This document shows positions 36,401 to 45,500 of a stretch of 64,000 nt of DNA, in pieces. Made by a program: the position numbers and the translations under genes. Position 1 is the stretch's first letter; the number at the start of each line of letters is the position of its first letter. Source of the stretch: Spirosoma sp. SC4-14 (lineage in GTDB: Bacteria > Bacteroidota > Bacteroidia > Cytophagales > Spirosomataceae); contig NZ_CP147518.1 in assembly GCF_037201965.1 (NCBI RefSeq), positions 6,689,001 to 6,753,000 of the forward strand, in the 5' to 3' direction. The notes below the pieces were generated by a model. It was not told the origin of the DNA and ran no database searches. It worked only from the letters and a program-made list of their open reading frames with translations.

Positions 36401-39400
36401 CGGTTCCTAAGCGCACAAAAGCCGATACCTGACCGCTTTCGTTATCGGAATTGTGCATGTGGATAAACATCTTCAGCCGCTCGCGGAACAACAGGTTGAA
36501 ACTCGTGTTCCGGAAAGCGCCCCGCGAATCGCCATCGCGCAGGTTCGTTACGCTCAACCGCATCGACTGCTCGTTAAGCTGCACCGTACTTACCTGCGTA
36601 TAGTCGCGGTCGCGAACATAACCCGGCGGCACGGTATACATGTATTTTGCACCCGTCGACGAAGTTTGCTGGCTACTGTTTTCTTCAACGTTAACTGCCG
36701 AAACAGTAAATTGTGCATCATAGGGTTCGGGAACTTCCTGCAGGCCACGCTGGTTCAGGTCGCCGGTGTATTTACGATATTGATTGGCCTCCATCTGCAA
36801 TTCGGCAAACCGCAACACAACAGGTTGCTCAAAATCGGTCAGATACATCCGAATAAATCGCATCGATTTAAAGCCATTGATCCCTCCTACGGCCCGGGTG
36901 GGCTGCCGAATTGGAACCCGGAACTGATACCATGTTACGTAACCTCCGGGGGCGCCTTCCGATGGCACTGACACCTTATCGACGATATACGGATTCTGGC
37001 CTACTTCCAGTTTACCGGGTCGCAGATCGAGTTCGTACTCGTAATAAGCTTCGTTGTCGTTGATGGTATTGTCGATGTTGAGGTCTTCGATGTCGGGCAG
37101 AGTCGATGAAGCGGGGGTTAGAAACTGATTGGTCGACGTATTTTCGGGCGAGTTGTTTTCCATGCCCATATACTGTTTGTACCGTGCTACAATGTATTTC
37201 TGCTGATCGGCTTCTTCGCCCAAATAAAACTTAAAGTCATCACCAGCCGGATCCTGCTCAATGGCAGAAAAAACCTCTGGACTAACTTTGGTTTTAATGG
37301 TATTCAAATAACTCTGAAAACGGGTCTTTTCAGCCGCATTTGCCAAACCATCCAGACCAATATCCTGCTTATTGCGATCACCACTCTGGAAGGCATTCGT
37401 TACAAATTGCTGGCTAGGCGCCCGCCCCCAGGCCGTTTGCTCGGTACCCGGATTCCGCGAACTAACCGTCGAATCAATTGGAAAACCATTTTCGAACTCA
37501 TAACGACTGTCTTTCATAACATCCTCCGAAATGTCGCCAATGTTAAAGAAGAGTTTACCCCCGGTTGTATTGTTGGTATTAAGCGCATTCGGATCGCTGC
37601 TACCCCGAATTTTACCGGCTTCCCCCGTTACAAATGGGTCCATGAGCCAGAAGGTCAGGTTTTCGATGTTAGCGTTATCGAAGTCGATATCTGAAGCGAT
37701 GGCTCGGGTTACCGATCCGAAATTCTGTTTCGGATTAGGTAATTGACCATTGGCGTTCAGGTTGGTATTGTAGTTATACATCCCCCGCTCTGCCGGAAAA
37801 TAGGCTACGTCGAGAATACTCTCCGGCAACTGGACAGGCCGGACCGACCGACCCGGAAACAGATCCTGCGGCAGGAAATAGCGTTCGTAAACGTATTTTT
37901 TAACCTCATCGGGGTCGATGTTCGAGACAACGCCCTGCGAACCGGGTGTATATAGCGTTGGGTCGACCGAATATACCGACATCCGTGCCCGATTGTAGGC
38001 CGACTCCAACGGGTTCTGAAACGAACCCTGAGGGAACTGCTGCGGTGTTGCCCCAAGACGCCAGCGAATGGGTTGGCGGGTCAGGTCGAAAATTGTTCGG
38101 GTTGCTTCAAAATCATCCAGATAGCTTTCATTTCGGGCTCGCTGGTTTGTTCCGGGCAATAACTGGGCAACTTCGCCATTAAACTGCACAGTCGATAGTT
38201 CCTTGGTTTGCACCATTGGCAGTTTATCCAGCAAACGGGTCAGGCCAGGAGCATCTTTCCGAATATTGGCACTAAGCCCCAGAATGGTGTTATTGACTGG
38301 CTCATTACCCAGTGCCACGCGTGTCAGATACCCGGCAGGAGTTTCTTTCATATGCATGGCCGTGAAGCCCAAACTAATGTCGCGACTCAACGCATAGTCT
38401 AAATGTGTACCAATCAGTGTCCGAATCTGATTCTGGAATAAATCGGGCTGCTCGAAGCTGATCCGAATTTCGCGACCCGAATTACTTACACTCTCATTGA
38501 TGATCCGCAATCGACCGGTTTGTGCATCGAAGGCATAGTCGACACCGGCACTCAGCGGGACACCCCCGGCCGTTACCGACACCGACTGCTCATTTACCCC
38601 ATACGGCAACTGCACCTCCGCACCATTGCTCGACTGAAACGCTCCCTTCAGGTAAAACTTATTCTTACTGGCCAGTTGCTGGGCATCGGACAAGGTAGAT
38701 GTATAGAGCGTACTGAACACATATTTCGCTTTCAGGGAAGCCTCATCGGCTCCAAACTGTTTGTCGAGATACGAACCAAACGGCTCCAGTATGGGAAATA
38801 TAACCTTGCCATATCGACTATCGATCGTGATGTTTTCAACATAATCGAAGTTACCGTCGGGCTGCGCATCCAACTGCTGGTTCAACCGGTCCATACCAAA
38901 CAATTGAACCAGCGGCCGGTTCTGGGTCAAACGTCCTTCCTGAAGGTTCGGATTGTCGATGCCGGTTATGTCGTCTTTGTAAATGATCCGCAACTGGAAT
39001 CCCTGGCGGGCCACCTGCGACGTATTGAGCGAATAGATGTTTTTCATCATCAGATTCCACATCGGCAACTGTAGGTTGTTCCGAATGGTCGACGATTTCA
39101 GGAGTTTCAATACCAGCACCTCGTCGTCTTTCCGCGACTGGTAGTCCTCGGTCAGTTCACCCACTTTATAGTGCCGCCCCTGGTAAGTATATTCGTAGGC
39201 TACGGCCAGAATTTCGTCGTTTCGGAGTGGCGTTACCAGCGAAATATAACCTAGTTCGGGCTGGAGCTTATATTCGGTTTCAGTCAGTCGTTTGGAGGCC
39301 CGTAGTACATCGTAGTCCGTGCCTTTCGTAAGTTCAAAAATTCTTGTGAGCTGGTCTGTTGTTTGGTCTACCTGCCTGAAGGCAGCATTCTGATTACCCG

Positions 39401-41081
39401 TCAGTTTAGCAAACAGACCGTTGGCCGCATTATCGGTAGGCGTTCGGCCATTACCCGAAAATGGCCGAACATTGGAGTTCGTCTGGTTATACGGATTTCC
39501 TTCGCCTAAGTCCTGGAAACCAACAATATTCCGTAGTGAGGCTGTTGTATTGGTGCGGTTGGTTACGTATACCTCAATCCGGGTTACGTTTACGCCTGAA
39601 GTTACCTGCGGCAGCGATTTCAGGGATTGCTCGTAGATATTCCGGAAAAATTGAGAAAGAAAAAAGTGCCGGTTTTCGTCGTATTGATCAGCCCGTATTT
39701 CGAATGGCCGGTTCGATGTTCCGCCCTTCAATACGATTTCCTGTTTCCGCGACCGTTGTTGCGACAAGACGACCGTGGCATTAAGCTTACCGAAACGCAA
39801 TTGCGATTTTACCCCAAACAGGTTCTGTACGCCCGGAATCAACTGACTATTGACTGCCCAGCTAATATTACCCACTTCAAGCCCCTGCAGGATACTTTCG
39901 TTCTGCGGAGTAAAACCGGGCAGCTTGCCATTGGCACCTGGTAGCTGAGGAGTATTAGGTAATTTAGGTAAATTAGGTAACCCCTGCCCGGTACCGAAAG
40001 CCGGTAATCCTCCGCCAGGTTTATAGTTTACTTTCAGGGCGTTTTCAAAATTGAAACTGGCTTTGGTATCGAAGTTGGCCAGTACGCCCAGCTTTTCGCC
40101 AATCTTGCCATTAAAGTTGATGCTGATTTGTTCGTTGAACAGAAAATTCCCGTTCCGACGCTGACGAACGGGCAAAACCGGGTTGTCGATAAACTGATAG
40201 AGGTAGCCAAAATCGAGCGTCACAAACCCATTCGGTTTAAAATCGACATTGCTGCCGCCAAACAACCGATCAATGACTGGCGGCAGGTCGAGTTTCGGAA
40301 TCAGGCCCCGGCCCGTAACGGCACTCTGCCCTTCAGTACGGGCACTATAATCGCGCAGAATAGTCTGCCCTACCCGCTGGTTTTGTAATTCGTTATAGGT
40401 TGAATAAGGAATCGATTCGGCTGGCCGATAAGGCATTCCATACATTGACGGCGGCAAGGCCAGCCCCGGCATTGGAATACCCGGAGAAATCATGCCGGGC
40501 GGAGTTGTACTGGGTGTAGCGGCATCAGGGAAAACGGCCGTTGTGCCACCTGGCCCAGGAATGGATGTGTTGGTCTGCCCCGGCACATTGTTAGGCATGG
40601 GAGGGCCCGATAACGACACGCCTGTGCGTACTCGCTCCGAAACACCTACCTGCCCATAAGGATCGAGCAGGAAGTCGGTGGATACACCTTTGGGATCACG
40701 CAGAATAAACGGCGATCGCGACGGCCGATCGGAAAAACGCGTAGCCCGACGATCGGGCCAGTTAACCGTTGGCCGACGATTGGCGCTGCGAGCAGCCCGA
40801 ATACTGTCGGTTCGGGCCTGAATAGCCTGCTTGATCGAGTCGGTACGCATAGCGGCCTTCCGCCGGGCTTCAGCACGGGCAGAATCCTGAGCGGCCTGTT
40901 GGCGACGGGCAGCAGCGCCACGTCGGGTCGGAGTTGGCTGATTTTGGGCTACACTAAAATTGATACCCAGCATTAACCAAAGTACACATAGCAACGACCC
41001 GTTTCGAGCGAACGCACTTTTCCTAACAGCCAGGAAACAGGTATTCAGCAAATTATTGTGAACAAGGTAAGGGTTCACCAT
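33405..41081 (-). CDS. sprA: Type IX secretion outer-membrane translocon SprA
   Basis: SprA is the very large beta-barrel that forms the outer-membrane pore of the type IX secretion system used for gliding adhesins and secreted enzymes. The 2,558-residue product fits the family's size. An N-terminal signal (CVLWLMLGINFSVAQ) precedes a basic, low-complexity region of about 60 residues. Characteristic segments include NGFVTLDFGYLYQFIDNPVLPVRQRRNG and repeated TonB-barrel-like strands to the C-terminus. It is downstream of add and ruvA on the same strand. Confidence 0.96.
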   Translation of the reverse strand: MVNPYLVHNNLLNTCFLAVRKSAFARNGSLLCVLWLMLGINFSVAQNQPTPTRRGAAARRQQAAQDSARAEARRKAAMRTDSIKQAIQARTDSIRAARSANRRPTVNWPDRRATRFSDRPSRSPFILRDPKGVSTDFLLDPYGQVGVSERVRTGVSLSGPPMPNNVPGQTNTSIPGPGGTTAVFPDAATPSTTPPGMISPGIPMPGLALPPSMYGMPYRPAESIPYSTYNELQNQRVGQTILRDYSARTEGQSAVTGRGLIPKLDLPPVIDRLFGGSNVDFKPNGFVTLDFGYLYQFIDNPVLPVRQRRNGNFLFNEQISINFNGKIGEKLGVLANFDTKASFNFENALKVNYKPGGGLPAFGTGQGLPNLPKLPNTPQLPGANGKLPGFTPQNESILQGLEVGNISWAVNSQLIPGVQNLFGVKSQLRFGKLNATVVLSQQRSRKQEIVLKGGTSNRPFEIRADQYDENRHFFLSQFFRNIYEQSLKSLPQVTSGVNVTRIEVYVTNRTNTTASLRNIVGFQDLGEGNPYNQTNSNVRPFSGNGRTPTDNAANGLFAKLTGNQNAAFRQVDQTTDQLTRIFELTKGTDYDVLRASKRLTETEYKLQPELGYISLVTPLRNDEILAVAYEYTYQGRHYKVGELTEDYQSRKDDEVLVLKLLKSSTIRNNLQLPMWNLMMKNIYSLNTSQVARQGFQLRIIYKDDITGIDNPNLQEGRLTQNRPLVQLFGMDRLNQQLDAQPDGNFDYVENITIDSRYGKVIFPILEPFGSYLDKQFGADEASLKAKYVFSTLYTSTLSDAQQLASKNKFYLKGAFQSSNGAEVQLPYGVNEQSVSVTAGGVPLSAGVDYAFDAQTGRLRIINESVSNSGREIRISFEQPDLFQNQIRTLIGTHLDYALSRDISLGFTAMHMKETPAGYLTRVALGNEPVNNTILGLSANIRKDAPGLTRLLDKLPMVQTKELSTVQFNGEVAQLLPGTNQRARNESYLDDFEATRTIFDLTRQPIRWRLGATPQQFPQGSFQNPLESAYNRARMSVYSVDPTLYTPGSQGVVSNIDPDEVKKYVYERYFLPQDLFPGRSVRPVQLPESILDVAYFPAERGMYNYNTNLNANGQLPNPKQNFGSVTRAIASDIDFDNANIENLTFWLMDPFVTGEAGKIRGSSDPNALNTNNTTGGKLFFNIGDISEDVMKDSRYEFENGFPIDSTVSSRNPGTEQTAWGRAPSQQFVTNAFQSGDRNKQDIGLDGLANAAEKTRFQSYLNTIKTKVSPEVFSAIEQDPAGDDFKFYLGEEADQQKYIVARYKQYMGMENNSPENTSTNQFLTPASSTLPDIEDLNIDNTINDNEAYYEYELDLRPGKLEVGQNPYIVDKVSVPSEGAPGGYVTWYQFRVPIRQPTRAVGGINGFKSMRFIRMYLTDFEQPVVLRFAELQMEANQYRKYTGDLNQRGLQEVPEPYDAQFTVSAVNVEENSSQQTSSTGAKYMYTVPPGYVRDRDYTQVSTVQLNEQSMRLSVTNLRDGDSRGAFRNTSFNLLFRERLKMFIHMHNSDNESGQVSAFVRLGTDYTDNYYEIEIPNLVATPGNLTGDPEDEGLRAQVWPEANNLDLAFSELITVKANRNRALTRQTSLAYSELSADQHYKITVVGNPDLSAVQSVMIGVRNPKIVGDGERAKTFTVWVDELRANGYDQHAGIAATGVMNVKLADLGTLTASGRITTFGFGGVQTRIGDRALETTTEFGFTSALALDKFFPQSWGLRIPMYVNYDHRNVDPHFDPLDPDVPLDISLSTKTSEAERENYRKLVQDNTISRGYNFSNVRKIKTNPNAKLHFYDIENFSFSYAHNDTRRTNILTQEYLQNQTKGGFSYTFSSQPKTFEPFRNKASFEAPYLRWLKDFNLTPLPTLVSIRSDMDRSFIKTQLRSSDLTTNGIVPQFEKYFLFNRYYDLTWNLTRSLVLTYKAQANAIIDEPAGDIDTRAKRDSIINSIKHLGRMKNFNQDIRATYRLPLDKIPLLDWMAADAVYGVGYQFQANSYGIADSSGVPFGNIIRNNRERGVTGRVDLIRLYNKIRYLRFVNTPSPVRKNFARNPGDIEEIERSESKVLKNFTRVLLTVRGINFSYTIQESTILPGFLPSPRFFGLSKENAPGLNFVLGGQDYNIAYKAAQKGWLSPSTVQNTAFQQNRAKNFSARTTLEPFKDFRMQVEWRLTRSDAYQEYYRPATSGGPFETQSPVRSGQFSMSFWSFRTAFIGLRKDNTSPIFDRFEEYRQYFVDRLTKANPDGGGKYTTTSQDVLIPAFFAAYSGQPKEKAQLSPFYSFPLPNWRVDYNGLSGLGFIQKKFSAFTITHSYTSNYSVGNFISNLDYGSAYVNLAVQNFAPGTIMDQNGQMLPLAVNQLGQYMPILAMSTITMSEKFAPLLGVQFQTKNRISGRLEYNQSRDVALSLSNAQVAELSNKDLTASIGFTRQNVRIPFRINGAYKRLKNDLTFSCNVTFRDTRSIQRKLDAEQIITAGNVNFQLRPQISYVVSRRLNFNFYFDRTFNDPLVSNSFRRATTSGGVQLKFNLAE

Positions 41082-41430
41082 CGACTATACTTTCAGGTTC
41101 GGTAGTGGTAGTGCGTTGTTACGCCTAACCTTAAACGGCCAAAATCGGGCCAATCGTCTAATCGAACGATAGATTTTTTAAAAGTGGTCAAACAAACACA
41201 CGTCAGATGTGGTTCTTGGCCGAGCAATCGTAAAAGTAGTCAATTTTAACTCTACTTTAATTCTCCCCGATCAGGGCATAAAAAATTAATATGATCTATC
41301 CATCTAACTTTCATAGAAGCCATACGAACCCATTTGCATTCCCGGCCCTTCAATTCAGGGTTTCAAGCCATAAAAAGCAGACATCGGCTTACGCCACCTG
41401 AGCGATTTAGTGCCTTTGTTAAATACAATT
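41082..41430. other. Intergenic region upstream of sprA
   Basis: About 350 bases between add and sprA. It must hold the sprA promoter unless sprA is read from ruvA-add. I see no convincing TAnnTTTG box, no gene and only a short dyad (ATCGT / ACGAT near 41153-41170). Short frames here overlap the end of add and look spurious. Confidence 0.5.
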
Positions 41431-42429
41431 TCAGAGGTGGGCAGTTGCGTATCCAGCTTCGAGTTTTTCCTGCAAACGAGCTTTAATTTCGTCTGTTGTA
41501 AATGAATGTTCGATGGCTTCCTGGTTACAATGCAGAAAATGGCCTGTTCCCCAGCCGAATACCCGTTCGAGCAGTTGATATTCATGCGCCAGAGTTACAT
41601 TCGATATTGTTCGAGCATCAGTATTGATACTCATTGAAACCCCGGATTGGTAAATGCGATCGACCGTGTGATCGGTAATCGAGCCGAACACGTTCGTCTG
41701 AACATTGCTGGTTGGGCAAACTTCCAGATGAATGCGCCTTTTATTCAGATAAGCCAGTAGAGCCGGATCTTCGGCTGCTCTGACCCCATGGCCAATCCGG
41801 AGGGGGTGAAAATGCGTCAACGTTTCCCAGACGCTTTCGGCTCCTTTGGCTTCGCCTGCATGGGCGGTGCACTTTATTCCATGGGTGCTGGCAAAAGTGA
41901 AAGCCGCTTTATGATTATCGATCGGGAAACCTGCTTCGTCGGCGGCAATATCGAAACCGACTATGTTTGTACCAGAAAACTGCTTCACCAGTTGTACAGT
42001 TGCCATACTCTGTGCTTCCGAATAATGCCGAAGTGTGCAGAGAATAACTCCGGCCTGAATCCCCGTCTGTTGTATACCTTCGCTAACGGCCTCATTCACA
42101 ATCTGCACTACTTCTTCCGGTTTCAAACCTTTTTCGAGGTGCTGCAAGGGCGCAAAGCGAATTTCGGCATAAATCACATGGTCAGCTTTTAGCTGCTCAA
42201 AAAGGTCAAGCGTTACCAGGCGCAACTCATCGGGCGTCTGCATCAACTCAATCCCCTTAATGGCCCGGGTTATGAAATCGGCCAGGTCGCTACATTTGGC
42301 AGGAGCGATAAACGACTCCCGATACTCCTCCAAAGTGGTTTCGGGTCGGAGGTGCTTTACGACCTTATAGCTCAGCGAGCAATCGAGATGCAGGTGAAGT
42401 TCAACTTTGGGTAAATTTGTAAAATCCAT
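41431..42429 (-). CDS. add: Adenosine deaminase
   Basis: Add deaminates adenosine and deoxyadenosine to inosine forms in purine salvage. The 332-residue protein has zinc ligands H12 and H14 in KVELHLHLD, a third histidine and catalytic Glu in CTAHAGEA, the RIGHGVRA segment, and the catalytic aspartate in SINTDAR. It sits between ruvA and sprA, which are neighbours in other gliding Bacteroidota, so it looks like an insertion into that pair. Confidence 0.93.
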   Translation of the reverse strand: MDFTNLPKVELHLHLDCSLSYKVVKHLRPETTLEEYRESFIAPAKCSDLADFITRAIKGIELMQTPDELRLVTLDLFEQLKADHVIYAEIRFAPLQHLEKGLKPEEVVQIVNEAVSEGIQQTGIQAGVILCTLRHYSEAQSMATVQLVKQFSGTNIVGFDIAADEAGFPIDNHKAAFTFASTHGIKCTAHAGEAKGAESVWETLTHFHPLRIGHGVRAAEDPALLAYLNKRRIHLEVCPTSNVQTNVFGSITDHTVDRIYQSGVSMSINTDARTISNVTLAHEYQLLERVFGWGTGHFLHCNQEAIEHSFTTDEIKARLQEKLEAGYATAHL

Positions 42430-42519
42430 TATAACGAATCAACGTAATTGAGCAAACTGTGTTGGATAGCCTGAATCTGACATCTTCTTCATCCTGCCGA
42501 AAAACTTATCCTACGCCAA

Positions 42520-43116
42520 TCAGGATTGCCGCAATGCCCTGCGAATGACATCTTCTACGGACAGATCAGGGTCGGCCTTCAACGCATCGTCTACACTCTT
42601 CTCGGCAGTTGGTTTCGGAAAACCGAGTGCCACCAATGCAGCCAGCGACTCTTCCCGAACGGGATTTACGGCAGCCTGCTGACGATAGGTAGGTCCGTCG
42701 GGAACAACGCCTGCTTTTTTCATCTTATCGCGCAGTTCGAGAATGATTCGCTGCGCGGTTTTAGCCCCAATTCCTTTAATGGCCTGCACCGCCCGAACAT
42801 TTTCGCCCAAAATGGCCAGCCGTAAATCGCTTGGTTGCATGGCCGATAGCATACCCAGGGCAGTATTTGGCCCAACGCCAGACACGCCGATCAGATCGAG
42901 AAACAGCGCTTTTTCGTCGGCAATGGCGAAACCGTACAGGATTTGGGCATCTTCACGAAACAGGTGGTGCGTAAACAATTTAACCCGTTCGCCACCGCCC
43001 GGCAGAGTCGAATAGGTTTGAAGCGAAATATGGACTGCGTAGCCTACACCATGTACGTCGATAATCACGTAGGTTGGTTCTTTATAGGCCAGCACTCCGT
43101 CGAGATAAGCAATCAT
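42520..43116 (-). CDS. ruvA: Holliday junction branch migration protein RuvA
   Basis: RuvA binds four-way junctions and loads the RuvB motor. The 198-residue protein starts MIAYLDGVLAYKEPTYVIIDVHGVGY (OB fold), followed by the helix-hairpin-helix domain (SGVGPNTALGMLS, AIKGIGAKTAQRIILEL) and a C-terminal UBA-like domain (ALVALGFPKPTAEKSV) that contacts RuvB. Length and domains are complete. No ruvB or ruvC lies nearby. Confidence 0.96.
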   Translation of the reverse strand: MIAYLDGVLAYKEPTYVIIDVHGVGYAVHISLQTYSTLPGGGERVKLFTHHLFREDAQILYGFAIADEKALFLDLIGVSGVGPNTALGMLSAMQPSDLRLAILGENVRAVQAIKGIGAKTAQRIILELRDKMKKAGVVPDGPTYRQQAAVNPVREESLAALVALGFPKPTAEKSVDDALKADPDLSVEDVIRRALRQS

Positions 43117-43231
43117 TCAGACGTCGGAAAAGCAGCGAATTGAAGCTGGTATAGTTAGGTAAATATACGAAAAAAGTACGACTTTTGATAGAAACGGCCC
43201 GCAGAAACGGCTGGTCGTTCCCTGATCTGGC

Positions 43232-44590
43232 CTAATCGATTTTGTTCAACAGGCCAGCCATCATTTCTTCAAAATAGGCACCATTGTATGGCCCAAACCA
43301 GTTCATGTCGCGGGTTTCGTAGCTTTGACGATTGTAGTACCGGTCGGGAGTAATATAGCCAATGTAGCCGCCATCGAAACTGGTAACCATCAGATTGAGC
43401 CCTTTCTGAGTAGCCAATGGATTGAGTTCGGCAGCCAGCTCGCCCGAAAAATCGCAGGGCGTACCAAGCAATACGGTTTGCCCAATGCGCAGTGCTTTCA
43501 GATCGGACGGATAGTCGCCGTAAAGTGCATAAAAGAGCCAGGGCCGAACCCGCCAGTTGCCAACAACGCGCGGATGTGGTTCGCGAAGCCCGAGCGGCAA
43601 CGTCAGAATCGACAACGTGCTATCTGGTTCGGGCTGAATTTTTGGCACAACCCGTTCAATACGGGCAGCCAGATCACCTGCATAGTTCCGAATTTCCTGA
43701 AAATCGGTTTTCCCTCTTGGTTTTGGTGCCGTACTGCCCACAGCACCCGCCAGAAATACGGCAAAATCGGCCGATTTTTTCTCCAGCCGATCAACCAATG
43801 CCCCCGGATAGTCGCGACTAAGATAGGTGGCATTGTCGCCATCGAACAGTGTAGGGTGCCCGGCAAAGGTGCAGAGAAGCGCCGATTCGCCCGAGTTTTT
43901 TCGAAACTCCAATAGCCGGATTTTTCCATCGAGCGGCCCGGTTGGACCAGATGAACTAAGTCGATTCGAGATCAGATCGGTAGCATCGGTTTCGCCAAAC
44001 CCAATTTTGACCGGTGCCATTGTGGCCTGTGCCTTCCGAATAGCCGTAAGAACCCCATCAGTGATGCGGTTGACGATTTTTTCGCCGTATTCCCCCGCAA
44101 TCAGTTGGCCTACCAGCCGAGGTGCCCATCCCCCCATACTATTGTGTGAGTGGATAGCCCCCATGTAGACATTCTCCCAGCGCAATCCCACTTCCGGCAA
44201 TCGTTTTTTCAGCGCTTCTGTTACGGTTGGTGGCGTAATGACCAAATCTAAACCCACCACAGCCACTTTTGTAGTGCCATTGTCGAGCATGATAGCGCGG
44301 GCATAGATCGAGTCGCTGACAATTGTCCAGTGCTTACCGAGTCGTTCGCCATACCCGCCCGTAGGCGTTGTATACGGTGGTGTAATATTTACTTTTGCCC
44401 AGCCCGCCCGCACGGGTTCTTTTCCGGGCGGTGGAGTTGGCAAATCGGTTAGTCGTTGTTTTGTGCGGGCATAGTATGGCATTTCGCGATAAGGCGTTTC
44501 GTCGACTGGCGCCAGACTAACGGCCAGAAAAAGAGCAAGTACGATAACAAGCCCAAGCAGGACTCGTAGAAGAATGCGAAGAAATTTCAT
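43232..44590 (-). CDS. Neutral/alkaline ceramidase-like N-terminal domain protein
   Basis: A 452-residue protein with an N-terminal membrane anchor (RILLRVLLGLVIVLALFLAVSL) and the neutral ceramidase fold: AKVNITPP, TGGYGERLG, then MGAIHSHNSMGGWAPR, where the family usually has HTHSGPGG. It may hydrolyse amide bonds of sphingolipids or another substrate on the outer side of the membrane. Bacteroidota make sphingolipids, so ceramidase action is plausible but unproven. The ATG at 44608 would add six residues; 44590 gives a clean signal-anchor. Confidence 0.78.
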   Translation of the reverse strand: MKFLRILLRVLLGLVIVLALFLAVSLAPVDETPYREMPYYARTKQRLTDLPTPPPGKEPVRAGWAKVNITPPYTTPTGGYGERLGKHWTIVSDSIYARAIMLDNGTTKVAVVGLDLVITPPTVTEALKKRLPEVGLRWENVYMGAIHSHNSMGGWAPRLVGQLIAGEYGEKIVNRITDGVLTAIRKAQATMAPVKIGFGETDATDLISNRLSSSGPTGPLDGKIRLLEFRKNSGESALLCTFAGHPTLFDGDNATYLSRDYPGALVDRLEKKSADFAVFLAGAVGSTAPKPRGKTDFQEIRNYAGDLAARIERVVPKIQPEPDSTLSILTLPLGLREPHPRVVGNWRVRPWLFYALYGDYPSDLKALRIGQTVLLGTPCDFSGELAAELNPLATQKGLNLMVTSFDGGYIGYITPDRYYNRQSYETRDMNWFGPYNGAYFEEMMAGLLNKID

Positions 44591-44661
44591 AGCGGCTTTC
44601 CCACCCACGCTGGCGAATTTGTCGCAAGCAACAAAAAAAGGGGCGAATCAGAAAAGAAAAC

Positions 44662-44693
44662 AAAAAGGCACCGGAGAAAATCCCCGATGCCTT
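44662..44693 (-). terminator. Rho-independent terminator of the ferritin-like pair
   Basis: On the minus strand AAGGCATCGG pairs with CCGGTGCCTT (one G-T), followed by TTTTTG. It lies 50 bases after the second ferritin-like gene. Confidence 0.8.
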
Positions 44694-44742
44694 CCTTCAC
44701 CTTGCCGGTTTCCCGGCCTCCCTATACGTGGCCGTACTGGTA

Positions 44743-45486
44743 TTAGCCCAGATACGGTTGCACGATGCCTAATACTGCCTCTTTGGTCAGGGGCTCATCA
44801 AACGCTTCGCGCAGGGCATCATCCGATTTACCACTTAAGGCAGAAAGATTTTTAAGGTTAACGCCACCCTGCGTAAACGTTGTTTGAGTAGGGTCGGAAA
44901 CCCATCCTTTCAGGCCCGCCATCCGGCGAATTTCTGATGCGTGCCGGGCTTCGACTGAGTGAATTTGTAAGGCTACCTGCAAAATGGCTTTATCGTTGAT
45001 CAGTGCTCCGGCCTGGCCTTTATAAGCCTGAACCCCCGTATCTTCGAAAGCACGGGCAGTAGCCAGAAACTTCTGATAATTAGTGAATGTATCGGCCGGA
45101 AACTTAAAGGTTGGTTTTGCTACTGCTAAGGCTCCCAGCGTGGTTTTCAGCAGGTTGACGTGAGCCGTTTCGTGCTTGCTGATCTGGCTGATAACAGCCT
45201 GGTCGGCAGCAGGAACCAAACCCGATGCCGCCAGGCCCATCCGGTAAAATTCATCTTCAAGGTATTCGAGTGTCAGCGCATAATTAGCCACGTCAATGGC
45301 TGCCTGCGATGGCGTAGTCGACTGAGCAAATGCCTGATTGAAAGTGCTGGCCACCAATGCCGGAATAGCGGCTGCCGCCAGATTGGTACCGTATTTTATC
45401 AGATTCCGGCGCGAATAGAAACTATACCGTTCGTTAAGCTCGGGGTCAATCTGCTCAAGTTCAGAAATTACTTTAACTAAATTCAT
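44743..45486 (-). CDS. Exported ferritin-like domain protein (downstream copy)
   Basis: A 247-residue protein. SRRNLIKYG at residues 25-33 followed by AAAAIPALVASTFNQAFA is a Tat-like signal placed after a charged 25-residue N-terminus. The mature part is a four-helix ferritin-like domain (Ferritin_2 type): EYLEDEFYRMGL, SKHETAHVNLLKT, ARAFEDTGVQAYKGQ and VALQIHSVEARHASEIR supply the E, ExxH, E and ExxH residues expected of a di-iron site. Its physiological role is unknown. It starts 14 bases after the paralogue and is cotranscribed with it. Confidence 0.85.
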   Translation of the reverse strand: MNLVKVISELEQIDPELNERYSFYSRRNLIKYGTNLAAAAIPALVASTFNQAFAQSTTPSQAAIDVANYALTLEYLEDEFYRMGLAASGLVPAADQAVISQISKHETAHVNLLKTTLGALAVAKPTFKFPADTFTNYQKFLATARAFEDTGVQAYKGQAGALINDKAILQVALQIHSVEARHASEIRRMAGLKGWVSDPTQTTFTQGGVNLKNLSALSGKSDDALREAFDEPLTKEAVLGIVQPYLG

Positions 45487-45500
45487 AGCGTTGTGTCAGG

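Noticed and set aside
41355-41585. Small minus-strand gene between add and sprA
   Set aside because: Most of it overlaps add in another frame, and it lacks any recognisable motif.
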